Source of the DNA: Paenibacillus sp. SY21-1
GTDB taxonomy: Bacteria > Bacillota > Bacilli > Paenibacillales > Paenibacillaceae
Assembly (NCBI RefSeq): GCF_005222705.1
Contig: NZ_STGF01000003.1
Location: 238,037 to 302,036, forward strand
Direction: 5' to 3'
DNA length: 64,000 bases
Within the stretch, counting starts at the first letter, position 1, and each line of letters opens with the position of its first letter. Shown here in pieces: positions 1-11,695 of this stretch. The notes below the pieces were generated by a model, which worked only from the letters and a program-made list of their open reading frames with translations, was not told the DNA's origin and did not search any database. The translations under genes and the position numbers were made by a program.

Positions 1-2814
<2,814 letters not shown>

Positions 2815-2895
2815 TCATTATAGGGGTGGGTTATGATCGGAGGGAAGGAACAAAACGGACAAATACCCCTACAAAATGGACAAGGAGAAATCCAC

Positions 2896-3759
2896 ATGGA
2901 ACTTCTGCCGCGTAAGAGCAATTTTGGAGCTACCTATAAAGATGTGCTTCCGTTAACCGTATATACAGTGGGAACGGAGATTCAACCGCCCCTAACCCGA
3001 ATGAAGGGCTTTTCCGCCCATCAGCTCTTTTTCACCGTATCCGGCACGGGCAAATTCCGCCGTCTCGCTAATGATAAGGACAAATGGGACATACTGGGGA
3101 GCGGCGATTTGTTGTACATTCCCGCGAACTGCGCTCATGAATATATGGCGACCGGAGGAAATCCGTGGCATGTGGCTTATGTGACGTTCCTTGAGAACTT
3201 CGGCAGCATGGTGGCCAATTGGGGATTGCGCGATTCTCCGCGTCTTTTTAGAATGGAAGACCAGCCCTCCTATATGAATCGGATACAGCAAATATGGATG
3301 CACTCGGGCAGCGAGCATGATCCGTGGCAAACAACGGAGATGCTTATGGCCCTGCTGCTCAGCATCATGAAAGCCAATCAAACCTTGCAGCGGACCGCGT
3401 CCCCCTCCGCAGAGCCTGCCTCCTACCGCGAGCCGATTGTGAACAACGCCGTTCAGTTTATACATGATCATCTCAACCGCCCCATTACGATTGCCCAGCT
3501 TGCCGAGCATGTCGGATACTCGCAAAAGCAGCTCACGCGCCTGTTTCGCAAGGAATTCGGGACCACGCCGCTGCAATATGTACACAAGAAGCGCCTGCAT
3601 ACCGCAAGCCTGCTGCTGACCGACAATCCCGAGCTGAACGTCAGGCAAGTGGCCGCTTACGTAGGGATGGAGCCGGAATATTTTACACGTCTCTACAAAC
3701 GGGAATTCAAGCGCCTGCCTTCCGCTAAATCGCAGCATCAGCATAGAACAGAGCAGTAG
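2896..3759 (+). CDS. AraC-family transcriptional regulator (cupin sensor plus HTH)
   Basis: A 287-residue regulator. The amino-terminal half (about 15-140) is an AraC-type cupin ligand domain, with the pattern HQLFFTVSGTG, then DLLYIPANCAHEY. The last ~100 residues form a double helix-turn-helix, with IAQLAEHVGYSQKQLTRLF and a second helix pair ending in AYVGMEPEYFTRLYKREF. I chose the ATG at 2896 because AAGGAG lies 8 bases before it and the cupin begins soon after. An in-frame ATG at 2833, behind AGGGGTGGG, would add 21 residues. It is divergent from lacZ with a ~110 bp gap, so it probably senses a sugar and activates lacZ. The ligand is unknown. Confidence 0.9.
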   Translation: MELLPRKSNFGATYKDVLPLTVYTVGTEIQPPLTRMKGFSAHQLFFTVSGTGKFRRLANDKDKWDILGSGDLLYIPANCAHEYMATGGNPWHVAYVTFLENFGSMVANWGLRDSPRLFRMEDQPSYMNRIQQIWMHSGSEHDPWQTTEMLMALLLSIMKANQTLQRTASPSAEPASYREPIVNNAVQFIHDHLNRPITIAQLAEHVGYSQKQLTRLFRKEFGTTPLQYVHKKRLHTASLLLTDNPELNVRQVAAYVGMEPEYFTRLYKREFKRLPSAKSQHQHRTEQ

Positions 3760-3918
3760 GAATCGTTCTTCTAGCGATAAGCCGGGCAACAAGGGCTTTC
3801 ACGGCAAGCTGCTGGTGTACAGAGCCTAAAAATCCGCATCCGCTCATCGATAACTCCCTCTTGCAGCGCAACAATAACAAGCTTGATTTCGTACATAAGC
3901 GTAAAGGGGGCGCTTATT

Positions 3919-5187
3919 ATGAAGATAAGCCTGCATTTTTGGAGAACGGGAACCTTTGTGCTGCTGGTTGTTGCGCTAGCGGGTTTAACGGCTTGCTCTC
4001 AGCTTCGTTCTACATCATACATTCAAGCGGAGGAACTAATGAACGAACAAAGAAATGCTTCCATTACCGGACTTAGCCCTGATGACGCTTTTATCTCCAG
4101 CACAGCTGACTTCTCCATTCAATTGCTGCAAGCAACCTTCGAGGACCGGCAAAAGACGCTCATTTCGCCGCTATCCGTCCTGCAGGCGCTAGCTATGACC
4201 GCTAACGGAGCGGATCGCGAAACGTTCGCTCAAATGGAGGATACGCTGGGAAAAGGCATTAAGCTTGCCGACCTCAACTCCTATCTTTACGCTTATACCC
4301 GCAGTTTAGCGGACAGCGGAGCGAAATCGCTCAAGCAGGCAAACTCGATCTGGTTCAAGGATAACGAAGACCTGCTGACAATAGAGGAGAGCTTCTTGCA
4401 GACGAATGCAGACTACTACAACGCCGCTGTCTACAGGGCGGCCTTCGACGGGCGAACCCTGGAGGATATCAATCGCTGGGTCCATTCGAATACGGACGGC
4501 ATGATCGATCGCATAGCCAGCGAGCTGGGCCCCAGCGACGTCCTCGTTCTGCTTAACGCCGTTGCGCTGGACGCGGAATGGGAAACCCCCTATCCGTCCG
4601 AGAGCGTGAGGAAAGATACCTTCATTGCAGCGGACGGCAGCCTGCTGACGCTGGACATGATGCATTCCTCCGAAAGCTGGTATATCAACGACGGCCAGGC
4701 AACCGGCTTTATGAAGCCCTACGCCGATCAAGCGTTCAGCTTTGTCGCCCTCTTGCCCGACGAAGGCACCTCCATCGCCGAATTTGTCGCGTCCATGACA
4801 GGCGAGAGCTGGCTGCGGGCCGTCAACGGCGCCCAGCCCACAGCGGTCCGCGCCACGCTGCCCAAGTTCACCGATGAATTCGCGCTCTCGCTCAATGAAA
4901 CGCTTCAGAAGCTGGGAATGACCGATGCGTTTTCATCGCAAAAAGCCGATTTCACCAAACTTGGCCGCTCTCCCCTCGGCAATCTGTTTATTGGTCAAGT
5001 GCTGCACAAAACGTTTATCGCCGTCAATGAACAGGGCACCAGGGCTGGAGCGGCTGCCGCAGTGCTCTTGCGCGCCGGTTCAGCTCCCGGTTTTGCAACG
5101 GTTAAGCTTGACAGGCCTTTTGTATATGCCATTATCGATCAGCAAACGAAATTGCCCGTCTTTCTCGGCACAATGACTGGACAATAA
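3919..5187 (+). CDS. Serpin-family protease inhibitor, predicted lipoprotein
   Basis: A 422-residue serpin with a lipoprotein signal (hydrophobic helix ending LAGLTAC), so probably anchored on the outer face of the membrane. The start at 3919 follows AAAGGGGG; an upstream in-frame codon at 3883 lacks a good ribosome site. The serpin core begins with FSIQLLQATF and ISPLSVLQALAMTANGA. The hinge EQGTRAGAAAAV starts near residue 371 and is small-residue rich, as in inhibitory serpins; the strand after the loop reads LDRPFVYAIID. Counting from the hinge glutamate (P17) places the scissile bond near Gly-Ser, but Arg at P3 is also possible. Target protease unknown. It stands alone between the AraC gene and a diguanylate cyclase. 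Confidence 0.9.
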   Translation: MKISLHFWRTGTFVLLVVALAGLTACSQLRSTSYIQAEELMNEQRNASITGLSPDDAFISSTADFSIQLLQATFEDRQKTLISPLSVLQALAMTANGADRETFAQMEDTLGKGIKLADLNSYLYAYTRSLADSGAKSLKQANSIWFKDNEDLLTIEESFLQTNADYYNAAVYRAAFDGRTLEDINRWVHSNTDGMIDRIASELGPSDVLVLLNAVALDAEWETPYPSESVRKDTFIAADGSLLTLDMMHSSESWYINDGQATGFMKPYADQAFSFVALLPDEGTSIAEFVASMTGESWLRAVNGAQPTAVRATLPKFTDEFALSLNETLQKLGMTDAFSSQKADFTKLGRSPLGNLFIGQVLHKTFIAVNEQGTRAGAAAAVLLRAGSAPGFATVKLDRPFVYAIIDQQTKLPVFLGTMTGQ

Positions 5188-5265
5188 CCGGATATCAAGC
5201 CAAAGGATTATGCGGAATGATGTCGAAATATATCGTAATATGATTTTCTTATGAGGAGTCCTACC

Positions 5266-6873
5266 ATGCCGTCGCAGCAAGAAATCCGCAACAATCACAG
5301 AAAAAAGATTGGTTTAACTACACTCTTGTCAGGCCTGGTCACCTTTTCCGTTTTTCTTACGCTGACGATTCTGCTGATCGCTTCCTATCAATCCAAAAAA
5401 CAGGCTCTATACGAAACGACGCTGACCCTAAATTACGATAACGCCTCCAAAATGAGCCAGACATTGGATTCCCTTTTTAAATCCATGCGGCACAGCCTGC
5501 AGTATGCGGCGGGCTTCCTGGCCGATTCAGCCTCCATGAGCCCTAAGGAGCTGGACCGGACGCTGGAGCTGCTTCGATCCAGCAGCAACTACTTCAACTC
5601 CGTGTTTGTAGTAGACGAGCAAGGAATCATTAAAGCCAGAACGCCAAACGAGGCTGGAGCCACAGGCAGGCAAGTGACGACGGAAGCCGCAAAGGCGGCT
5701 CTCGCTTCCAAAAGGCCTTATCTCTCCAACGCCTATACTTCTTCTATCCAGAGCAGGCTGATCGTCATGATGAGCGAGCCGATGTTCGACAAGGACGGCA
5801 AGTACCTCGGCATAGTCGGGGGAACGATTTTTTTGCAGGAAGACAACATTCTGAATATGATATTCGGCAGCAACAACGTCAATGACGCCAGCTCCTCCTT
5901 TTACGTAACGGGGGCAGACGGGAGGCTGCTCTACCATCCCGACAGAACCCGATTGGGAGAGAATATCAGCGCCAACGCTGCCGTCAAGAAGCTGCTGCTG
6001 GGCGAAAGCGGACAAGCTCAAATCGTCAATTTAAGGGGCATTCGCCAGCTAACGGGGTATTCCGCCGTTGCGGAGAACGGCTGGGGCGTTGTCGTGGTTA
6101 CTCCGATCAGAGCGTTTCAGGACCAATTAATTCACCATATCCAAACCTTGCTGCTCTATACGCTTCCCCCGTTCCTCCTGCTGCTCGCATGCGCTGTGTG
6201 GCTTGCCCGCAAGCTGGCTCGTCCGTTTGCGGATCTTGCCGGGCTGGTCAGCCGGATCGGAAGGGAAGAGCAGCTTCTGCCGGATACCAAAAATCATTGG
6301 AACAGGGAGGCCGATCTGCTTACAAAGGCCGTCAGAATCGCGTTGACGGATATTAGACAAAATACGGAGCAGTTGACGCGCGACGCGATGACCGACCCGC
6401 TGACCGGCCTGACGAACCGCCGAACACTCGAGTCGGTCATGAGCAAATGGACGGCCGAGCAAGTGACTTTTTCCATTATTGTGATGGACATCGATCATTT
6501 CAAAAAAATAAACGATACTTACGGCCATCAGGCAGGAGATGAAATTCTCTCTCAGCTTGCTACCTTCATTACCGCTTCGGTCAGGCCCGGCGATATATGC
6601 TGCCGCTACGGGGGAGAAGAATTTGTCGTGCTGCTCGCCCTCGCTTCGCCCGAGGTCGCGTATCCGGTGGCCGAGCGAATCCGCAAGACGCTGGAAACAA
6701 GCGAGAACAGGCTTCGCGAACGGGTCACGCTCTCTCTCGGAATTGCCCATTATCCGTCTCACTCCGCCTCCCCGGAGGAGCTATTCCAGCTTGCCGATCA
6801 GGCGTTGTACAAAGCCAAGGAAAGCGGACGAAACCGGACCATCATGGCCGAAACGGCGGATACGCGCCAATAG
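5266..6873 (+). CDS. Membrane diguanylate cyclase with Cache sensor (GGDEF)
   Basis: A 535-residue protein that would make cyclic di-GMP from two GTP. Order: short cytoplasmic tail, membrane helix (about 18-42), extracellular double-Cache sensor (about 60-285, with FVVDEQGIIKART and YVTGADGRLLYHPD), second membrane helix (LLYTLPPFLLLLACAVWLA), HAMP-like linker, GGDEF domain. The catalytic motif is GGEEF near 449-453, intact, and an RPGD inhibitory site lies exactly five residues before it, so product inhibition is likely. The ATG at 5266 is preferred because AGGAG sits 7 bases before it; the ATG at 5251 would overlap that site. There is no EAL domain. The signal sensed is unknown. Confidence 0.93.
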   Translation: MPSQQEIRNNHRKKIGLTTLLSGLVTFSVFLTLTILLIASYQSKKQALYETTLTLNYDNASKMSQTLDSLFKSMRHSLQYAAGFLADSASMSPKELDRTLELLRSSSNYFNSVFVVDEQGIIKARTPNEAGATGRQVTTEAAKAALASKRPYLSNAYTSSIQSRLIVMMSEPMFDKDGKYLGIVGGTIFLQEDNILNMIFGSNNVNDASSSFYVTGADGRLLYHPDRTRLGENISANAAVKKLLLGESGQAQIVNLRGIRQLTGYSAVAENGWGVVVVTPIRAFQDQLIHHIQTLLLYTLPPFLLLLACAVWLARKLARPFADLAGLVSRIGREEQLLPDTKNHWNREADLLTKAVRIALTDIRQNTEQLTRDAMTDPLTGLTNRRTLESVMSKWTAEQVTFSIIVMDIDHFKKINDTYGHQAGDEILSQLATFITASVRPGDICCRYGGEEFVVLLALASPEVAYPVAERIRKTLETSENRLRERVTLSLGIAHYPSHSASPEELFQLADQALYKAKESGRNRTIMAETADTRQ

Positions 6874-6925
6874 CGGCCGGAAGAAGGCGACGGCCGCGCA
6901 GGCGCGATAGGAGAAGCACGGCCGG

Positions 6926-8404
6926 TTAATCCCGGCCGACCATACGCGTGAGCCGCACCGCCTGATAGATTTTGTCCGGCAGATTGAGGCGGCATGTTCC
7001 GCTCATTTCTTCCTCGATCTCGGTGACCGACATGTTCCAGGTATCGATAATTTCCGCCTTGAAGCGGATGCCTGCCGGCAGATCGAGAATCCGGTAAGCA
7101 GGGCGATGAATACCGAAATATTGCAAGTAATACTGCCCTTCAATGCCAATCGTCGGCACGTCATACACCTCGGGGATCGGCTTGCATCCCTCCGGCGCCT
7201 CCTCCAGAACCTCCCTTAAAAAGCGGATGCGCTCGGGGCTTTCGCCGTGCAGCTTGCCCCCTTTGGCCCACCATATCGTGTCCTGCTCGTCGGCGAACGT
7301 TTCGCCATGCGTGCAATAGCCGCCACGGGCCGCTACATCCCAAAAGCGGCGTACCAGCTCCTCGCCCGTTACATTGCCCCAGCGTTGCGGCAGGTTCCCT
7401 TCATAGCAGCATTCGTCGACGATAATCGGCTTCCGGAACTGCCTGTGCCATATAGGCGGCAAGGTGGCGTCCCAATGCTGGGCGCTGACATGCGTAATCC
7501 AAGGCTGCTTATGATCGTAGAATACCACGCTGTCATGATCGTACATTCTGGTGCCGTTATGAATGGAGCGCAAATGTCCGTAGGGGTCCTCCGCTTGCGT
7601 CAGCTGAAGCAGCCTGTCCCAGTCCGCCATCGTTTTTGCCTCCATAAAATCGTACTCGTTGGCCAGCGACCACCATACATTGCGGAAGGAGGATAGCCGT
7701 GCGATAACATAACGCAAATACGATTCATCGACGGCAGGCTCCATGGCGTCAAAGCCCCAGCGCCCTTTGTCATAGGGATGAAAGAGAATCAGATCCGCCT
7801 CGATTCCAAGCTGCTGCAAATCCGCTATACGCCGCTCAAGCTTGGCGAAGAAGACGGGCTCAAAACGTTCGAAATCAAAGCTGCCATCGTCTCTCCGCTC
7901 AAACGGGCAGTGATCCGGCGCCTGTGAATTAAATGCGTAATGCTTCGGAAAGATACACATTCGCAGCTTGTTGAACGGCGCTTCGGCCAACGTCGCCAGC
8001 GTCTGCCTTTGCATGTCCTCATCCAGATGAATCCACGCGTAGCATGTCGTTCCGAAAGGGAAGTAGCTGCCGCCGTCGGCATAAGCGAACCGATATTCGT
8101 CCTGCACCTGAACCGGTCCGTGATTGTCCGCCTCCGCAGGGGTGCACGCAAACCATCCCGCATGCCCGTCCAGCTCAGGAGCCGCGCTCTCCGTTCGATA
8201 CGTCCAGCGCCCCTCCTGTCCGGGCATAAAGCGAATGCGATACACGCCGTCCCCGTCGTAAAAGCCCCGTACCATCGTTTCTTGACCGTCCCTGCCGAAA
8301 TATCCTCTTATCTCCTGCTCCGCATATGGGTTTCCCTCCCGCGGTCCTTGCAGGACCAGCTCAAACCTGCCCCAACGCTCTATTTCCGTCATTTTGCCCG
8401 TCAT
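6926..8404 (-). CDS. Glycoside hydrolase-like protein, DUF5060/DUF4038/DUF5605 type
   Basis: A 492-residue cytoplasmic protein. The first ~95 residues resemble a DUF5060 beta-sandwich (VRGFYDGDGVYRIRFMPGQEGRWTY). The middle is a TIM-barrel like the DUF4038/apiosidase-type group, with FPFGTTCYAWIH, WWSLANEYD (likely acid/base Glu) and PIIVDECCYEG (likely nucleophile Glu). The tail matches DUF5605-type ends. The start at 8404 follows GGGGGAAC. It is the last gene of the rhamnosidase-transporter operon, 49 bases after the second permease. Related GH140 enzymes remove apiose from pectin side chains, but the substrate here is inferred only from family and neighbours; another deoxy- or pentosyl residue is equally possible. 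Confidence 0.82.
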   Translation of the reverse strand: MTGKMTEIERWGRFELVLQGPREGNPYAEQEIRGYFGRDGQETMVRGFYDGDGVYRIRFMPGQEGRWTYRTESAAPELDGHAGWFACTPAEADNHGPVQVQDEYRFAYADGGSYFPFGTTCYAWIHLDEDMQRQTLATLAEAPFNKLRMCIFPKHYAFNSQAPDHCPFERRDDGSFDFERFEPVFFAKLERRIADLQQLGIEADLILFHPYDKGRWGFDAMEPAVDESYLRYVIARLSSFRNVWWSLANEYDFMEAKTMADWDRLLQLTQAEDPYGHLRSIHNGTRMYDHDSVVFYDHKQPWITHVSAQHWDATLPPIWHRQFRKPIIVDECCYEGNLPQRWGNVTGEELVRRFWDVAARGGYCTHGETFADEQDTIWWAKGGKLHGESPERIRFLREVLEEAPEGCKPIPEVYDVPTIGIEGQYYLQYFGIHRPAYRILDLPAGIRFKAEIIDTWNMSVTEIEEEMSGTCRLNLPDKIYQAVRLTRMVGRD

Positions 8405-8453
8405 GTCCGTTCCCCCTTCTTATGGTCCTGCTCGCCATCCCGTTCACAGGCGC

Positions 8454-9302
8454 TCAGCCTTTAATGCCCGTCGTCGAAATGCCCTCCACAAAATAGCGCT
8501 GCAGCGAGAAAAATATAATCAAGCTGGGCAGCAGCGATACAGCCGACATGGCAAACATCGGCCCCCAGTTCGATTCGCCGGAGGAGTCCATGAACAGGCG
8601 CAGGCCAAGCGGAACCGTATAATGGCCCGGTGAATTCAAATACAGCAGCTGGCTGAAAAAATCGTCCCATGTCCATATAAAGGTAAAAATCGCGGTTGTG
8701 ATGAGCGCCGGCAGCGCCAGAGGCATCACGATGCGCCAGTAGATTTGAATCGGCCCGCAGCCGTCGATCCTCGCGGATTCATCCAGATCTTTTGGCAAGC
8801 TGCGAATAAACTGCACCATCAGAAAAATAAAAAACGCTTCCGTCGCCAGCAGCTTCGGAACAAACAAAGGACCAAACGTGTCCACCCAGCCCATTTTGAA
8901 AAACAAAACATATTGCGGAATGACCGTAACGTGATGCGGCAGCATAATGGTAACCAGCATGAACGCAAACCACAGCTTTTTGCCGGAGAAATCAAGCCTG
9001 CCGAACGCATACGCCGCCATGGAGCAGGAAGCCAGATTGCCCGCCACGCAGGCAAGCCCGAGCAGCAGCGAGTTACCGATAAAGACTCCAAAGCCCGATT
9101 TTGATACGCCCGCCCACCCCTTCGTATAATTGTCCAGCGTGATTTCCTTGGGCCATAGGGACAAGTCGGAGAAAATCAGATAGCTTGGCTTAAAGGAGCT
9201 GATGACAAGCCATATAATCGGGTACAGCATAAGGAGGCCCAACGCGATGACGAAGCCGTGCGTAAGCAGCGCCTGCGTTCTTGATACGGTATTCATCGTC
9301 AT
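8454..9302 (-). CDS. Carbohydrate ABC transporter permease (MalG-type)
   Basis: A 282-residue inner-membrane permease with about six helices. The cytoplasmic EAA loop reads DESARIDGCGPIQIYWRIVMPL, placing it in the carbohydrate-uptake CUT1 group. The ATG overlaps the stop of the preceding permease (ATGA at 9299-9302), so the two should be translationally coupled. With that partner it would form the channel for the sugar bound by the lipoprotein at 10256. No ATPase gene is present in the operon, so it probably uses a shared MsmX-type ATPase encoded elsewhere, as many Bacillus and Paenibacillus sugar importers do. Confidence 0.95.
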   Translation of the reverse strand: MTMNTVSRTQALLTHGFVIALGLLMLYPIIWLVISSFKPSYLIFSDLSLWPKEITLDNYTKGWAGVSKSGFGVFIGNSLLLGLACVAGNLASCSMAAYAFGRLDFSGKKLWFAFMLVTIMLPHHVTVIPQYVLFFKMGWVDTFGPLFVPKLLATEAFFIFLMVQFIRSLPKDLDESARIDGCGPIQIYWRIVMPLALPALITTAIFTFIWTWDDFFSQLLYLNSPGHYTVPLGLRLFMDSSGESNWGPMFAMSAVSLLPSLIIFFSLQRYFVEGISTTGIKG

Positions 9303-10231
9303 TTCCCCCCATCCGCATAATTAACCCAATACTTTGAAGTGCCGAACACGATAGCCGTAAACAAGGCGATAATGACCAGCAGGCCCCATGCCATCGCCGA
9401 CGCATACCCCATCTCGAAAAATGCGAACCCCTTCTGGTACAAATACAGCGTGTAAAATAAAGTCGAGTCGATCGGTCCTCCTTTGCCGCCGCTAATAATA
9501 AACGCCTGCGTAAAGGCTTGGAACGACGAGATCAATTGAATGACCAGGTTGAAGAAAATAACCGGCGAGAGCATGGGCACCGTAATGCTGAAGAAACGGC
9601 GCACAGAGCCCGCTCCGTCGACCTCGGACGCCTCATACAGCTCCGGAGGAATCTGCTTCAAGCCCGCCAGAAAAATAATCATCGACGAGCCGAACTGCCA
9701 TACGGTCAATGCAATAATCGAATAGAGCGCATATTTGGGATTCGCTACCCAATCGGGAGCTTGAATGCCGAATACGCTGAGCAAAAACTCGTTCAGCACG
9801 CCGCCGCCGCCGAACATTTTGCGCCAAAGCACGGCAATGGCCACGCTGCCCCCAAGCAGCGTCGGGATATAGTACACCGTCCGGTAGAGCGGCAAGCCGC
9901 GCAAACCCTTGTTAAGCAGCATGGCGACACCTAGCGCAAAGATAAGCTTAAGCGGAACGGATACGAACACGTACGTAAAGGTGACCTTCAACGACTGATG
10001 ATATCGAGGGTCCTCAAGCATTTTGGCGTAATTGCCCGCTCCGATCCATTTCGCCGGCGTCAGCATATCGTACTGGGTAAACGACAGATACAGGGAGCTG
10101 ATCATCGGACCGACCGTCAGCGCGAACAGGCCCAGAAACCAGGGAAGCAGAAACAGGTAAGGGACCGCATTTTTCTTCCACAGCCCCTTCAGATACATGG
10201 AAGCCCGATTGGTTTTAGCCGATTGATTCAA
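9299..10231 (-). CDS. Sugar ABC transporter permease (MalF/UgpA-type)
   Basis: A 310-residue permease with a cytoplasmic amino-terminal tail and about six membrane helices; the first follows PYLFLLPWFLGLFAL. Its EAA loop is ELYEASEVDGAGSVRRFFSITVPML, where it would contact the ATPase. The start is a TTG at 10231, chosen because GGGAGGG lies 7 bases upstream and no better ATG is near. It lies 24 bases after the substrate-binding gene and overlaps the next permease by four bases. It belongs to the CUT1 family of oligosaccharide importers. Confidence 0.95.
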   Translation of the reverse strand: MNQSAKTNRASMYLKGLWKKNAVPYLFLLPWFLGLFALTVGPMISSLYLSFTQYDMLTPAKWIGAGNYAKMLEDPRYHQSLKVTFTYVFVSVPLKLIFALGVAMLLNKGLRGLPLYRTVYYIPTLLGGSVAIAVLWRKMFGGGGVLNEFLLSVFGIQAPDWVANPKYALYSIIALTVWQFGSSMIIFLAGLKQIPPELYEASEVDGAGSVRRFFSITVPMLSPVIFFNLVIQLISSFQAFTQAFIISGGKGGPIDSTLFYTLYLYQKGFAFFEMGYASAMAWGLLVIIALFTAIVFGTSKYWVNYADGGK

Positions 10232-10255
10232 GCGCGATCCCTCCCGAAAAAGTTA

Positions 10256-11569
10256 TTATTGCGACTTGGCGACGGCATCCTGAGCGGTTTTCACCGCTTC
10301 CTGAGAGGCCGCTTCCACGCTGGCCCTATCAAAGGCGACCTTCTGGGCGGCATTCTTTAACGCGGCATCCCATTCGGCGATGTTGGGCAGCTCGCGATCC
10401 ATATCGCGGGACTGCTCGGCGGCGACGTCAAGATAATTGTAAGCTTTTAACACGATTGGCTCGGCAGTGCCCTTTAACGCCTCGCGCACCGCTTTGGAGC
10501 CGGGAATGCCGCGATCGCTGCTCAGAACGGCCGTCGCCTCCGGATCATTAACGAAAAAGCTGATAAACTGCGCCGCTTCAGCCGGATGCTGCGATTTGGC
10601 GCTGATGCCAAGGAATTGGCTCGGTTGAATCCACATGCCCTTCTCGGCGCCGCCTTCGGGCAACGGAATAATGTCCAGTTCGTCCTGCATCGCTTCCTGA
10701 AACGCCTTCATCTGGTTCGACCACATGACGACCATGGCCAGCTTGCCTTCGACCAGCAGCGAGTTGTCGGGCGCCGCTTCCTGATAAGCGGCCGCCTTCT
10801 CGCCCGGAGGAATGATGGCCTCCTCCCGAAAGCGCTCCCACATTGTAAACCACGGAAGCATATCCGCCTCATCAAAAGCGATGCCCGTGCCGTCGAACAG
10901 CGCTTTCCCGCTTTGGCGCACATAATGTCCGACGTAATGCGTAAAGCCCGACTGATCCGCGAACGCGTAATAGCCGCTGCCCAGCTTGCCGACCAGCTCC
11001 TTGCCGTATTGCTCAAGCTCCTCCCAACTGATGCCCGCCTTCGGCGGCTCCATTCCGGCTTGACGGATCAAAGCCGTGTTGTATACGATGCCGAGCGCGT
11101 TGGAGCCAAGGTTGACGCCGTATTGCTTATCGTTTAGTCTGCCGCTTGAAGCAATTGACTCGTCAAAGCCGCTTAGGTCGATTTCCTTGCCCATGTAGGG
11201 GTCCAGCTCAAGCAGAGTGCCTCGTGATACATAATCCGGGTAATTGTTGCCCAACTGGATAAGATCCGGCGCGTTTCCGCCTGCGATTTGCGTGTTCAGC
11301 TTGTCCCAATAGCCGTCTGCGCCCAGATATTCAGGATTGATGGTAATGCCGGGATTTTTGTCCTCGAACAGCTCGATGACTTTCAGGGTCGCCTCGTGCC
11401 GGGCCTGGGAGCCCCACCACATCATACGCAATTCTACCTTTTTGTCCGCACCGCCCTCTCCGCCCTTGCCGCCTGCGGACGGCTCGTTTGCCGATTGACT
11501 GCTGCATGCGGCCAGGCAGACCGTTACAGCGGCGATAACGGCTGACCGAAGCATTCTATTTTTGATCAT
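10256..11569 (-). CDS. Extracellular sugar-binding lipoprotein of an ABC importer
   Basis: A 437-residue solute-binding protein. Its signal peptide ends in VCLAAC, a lipobox, so it should be tethered to the outer face of the membrane. The mature part has the CUT1 binding-protein signature, with PDLIQLGNNYPDYVSRGTLL and a late QPSQFLGISAKS segment. The ATG at 11569 follows AAGGGAGG; an in-frame codon 31 residues upstream has no such site. It lies between the rhamnosidase and the permeases in one operon, so it probably binds rhamnose-containing oligosaccharides. The ligand is inferred from context only. Confidence 0.93.
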   Translation of the reverse strand: MIKNRMLRSAVIAAVTVCLAACSSQSANEPSAGGKGGEGGADKKVELRMMWWGSQARHEATLKVIELFEDKNPGITINPEYLGADGYWDKLNTQIAGGNAPDLIQLGNNYPDYVSRGTLLELDPYMGKEIDLSGFDESIASSGRLNDKQYGVNLGSNALGIVYNTALIRQAGMEPPKAGISWEELEQYGKELVGKLGSGYYAFADQSGFTHYVGHYVRQSGKALFDGTGIAFDEADMLPWFTMWERFREEAIIPPGEKAAAYQEAAPDNSLLVEGKLAMVVMWSNQMKAFQEAMQDELDIIPLPEGGAEKGMWIQPSQFLGISAKSQHPAEAAQFISFFVNDPEATAVLSSDRGIPGSKAVREALKGTAEPIVLKAYNYLDVAAEQSRDMDRELPNIAEWDAALKNAAQKVAFDRASVEAASQEAVKTAQDAVAKSQ

Positions 11570-11695
11570 ATGGAAAACCTCCCTTTTTATTGTAAAAGCC
11601 CATTTCGTTTTTGCAGCCGAATACCATGCGGCGAGTAAGCCGCCAATATCGACGGCCTGCATTCGCTGCCCGCTTGCCTGACAGCTCCGGAGAGA

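Noticed and set aside
2992..3792. 266-residue minus-strand frame
   Set aside because: Exactly opposite the AraC gene at 2896; no family pattern.
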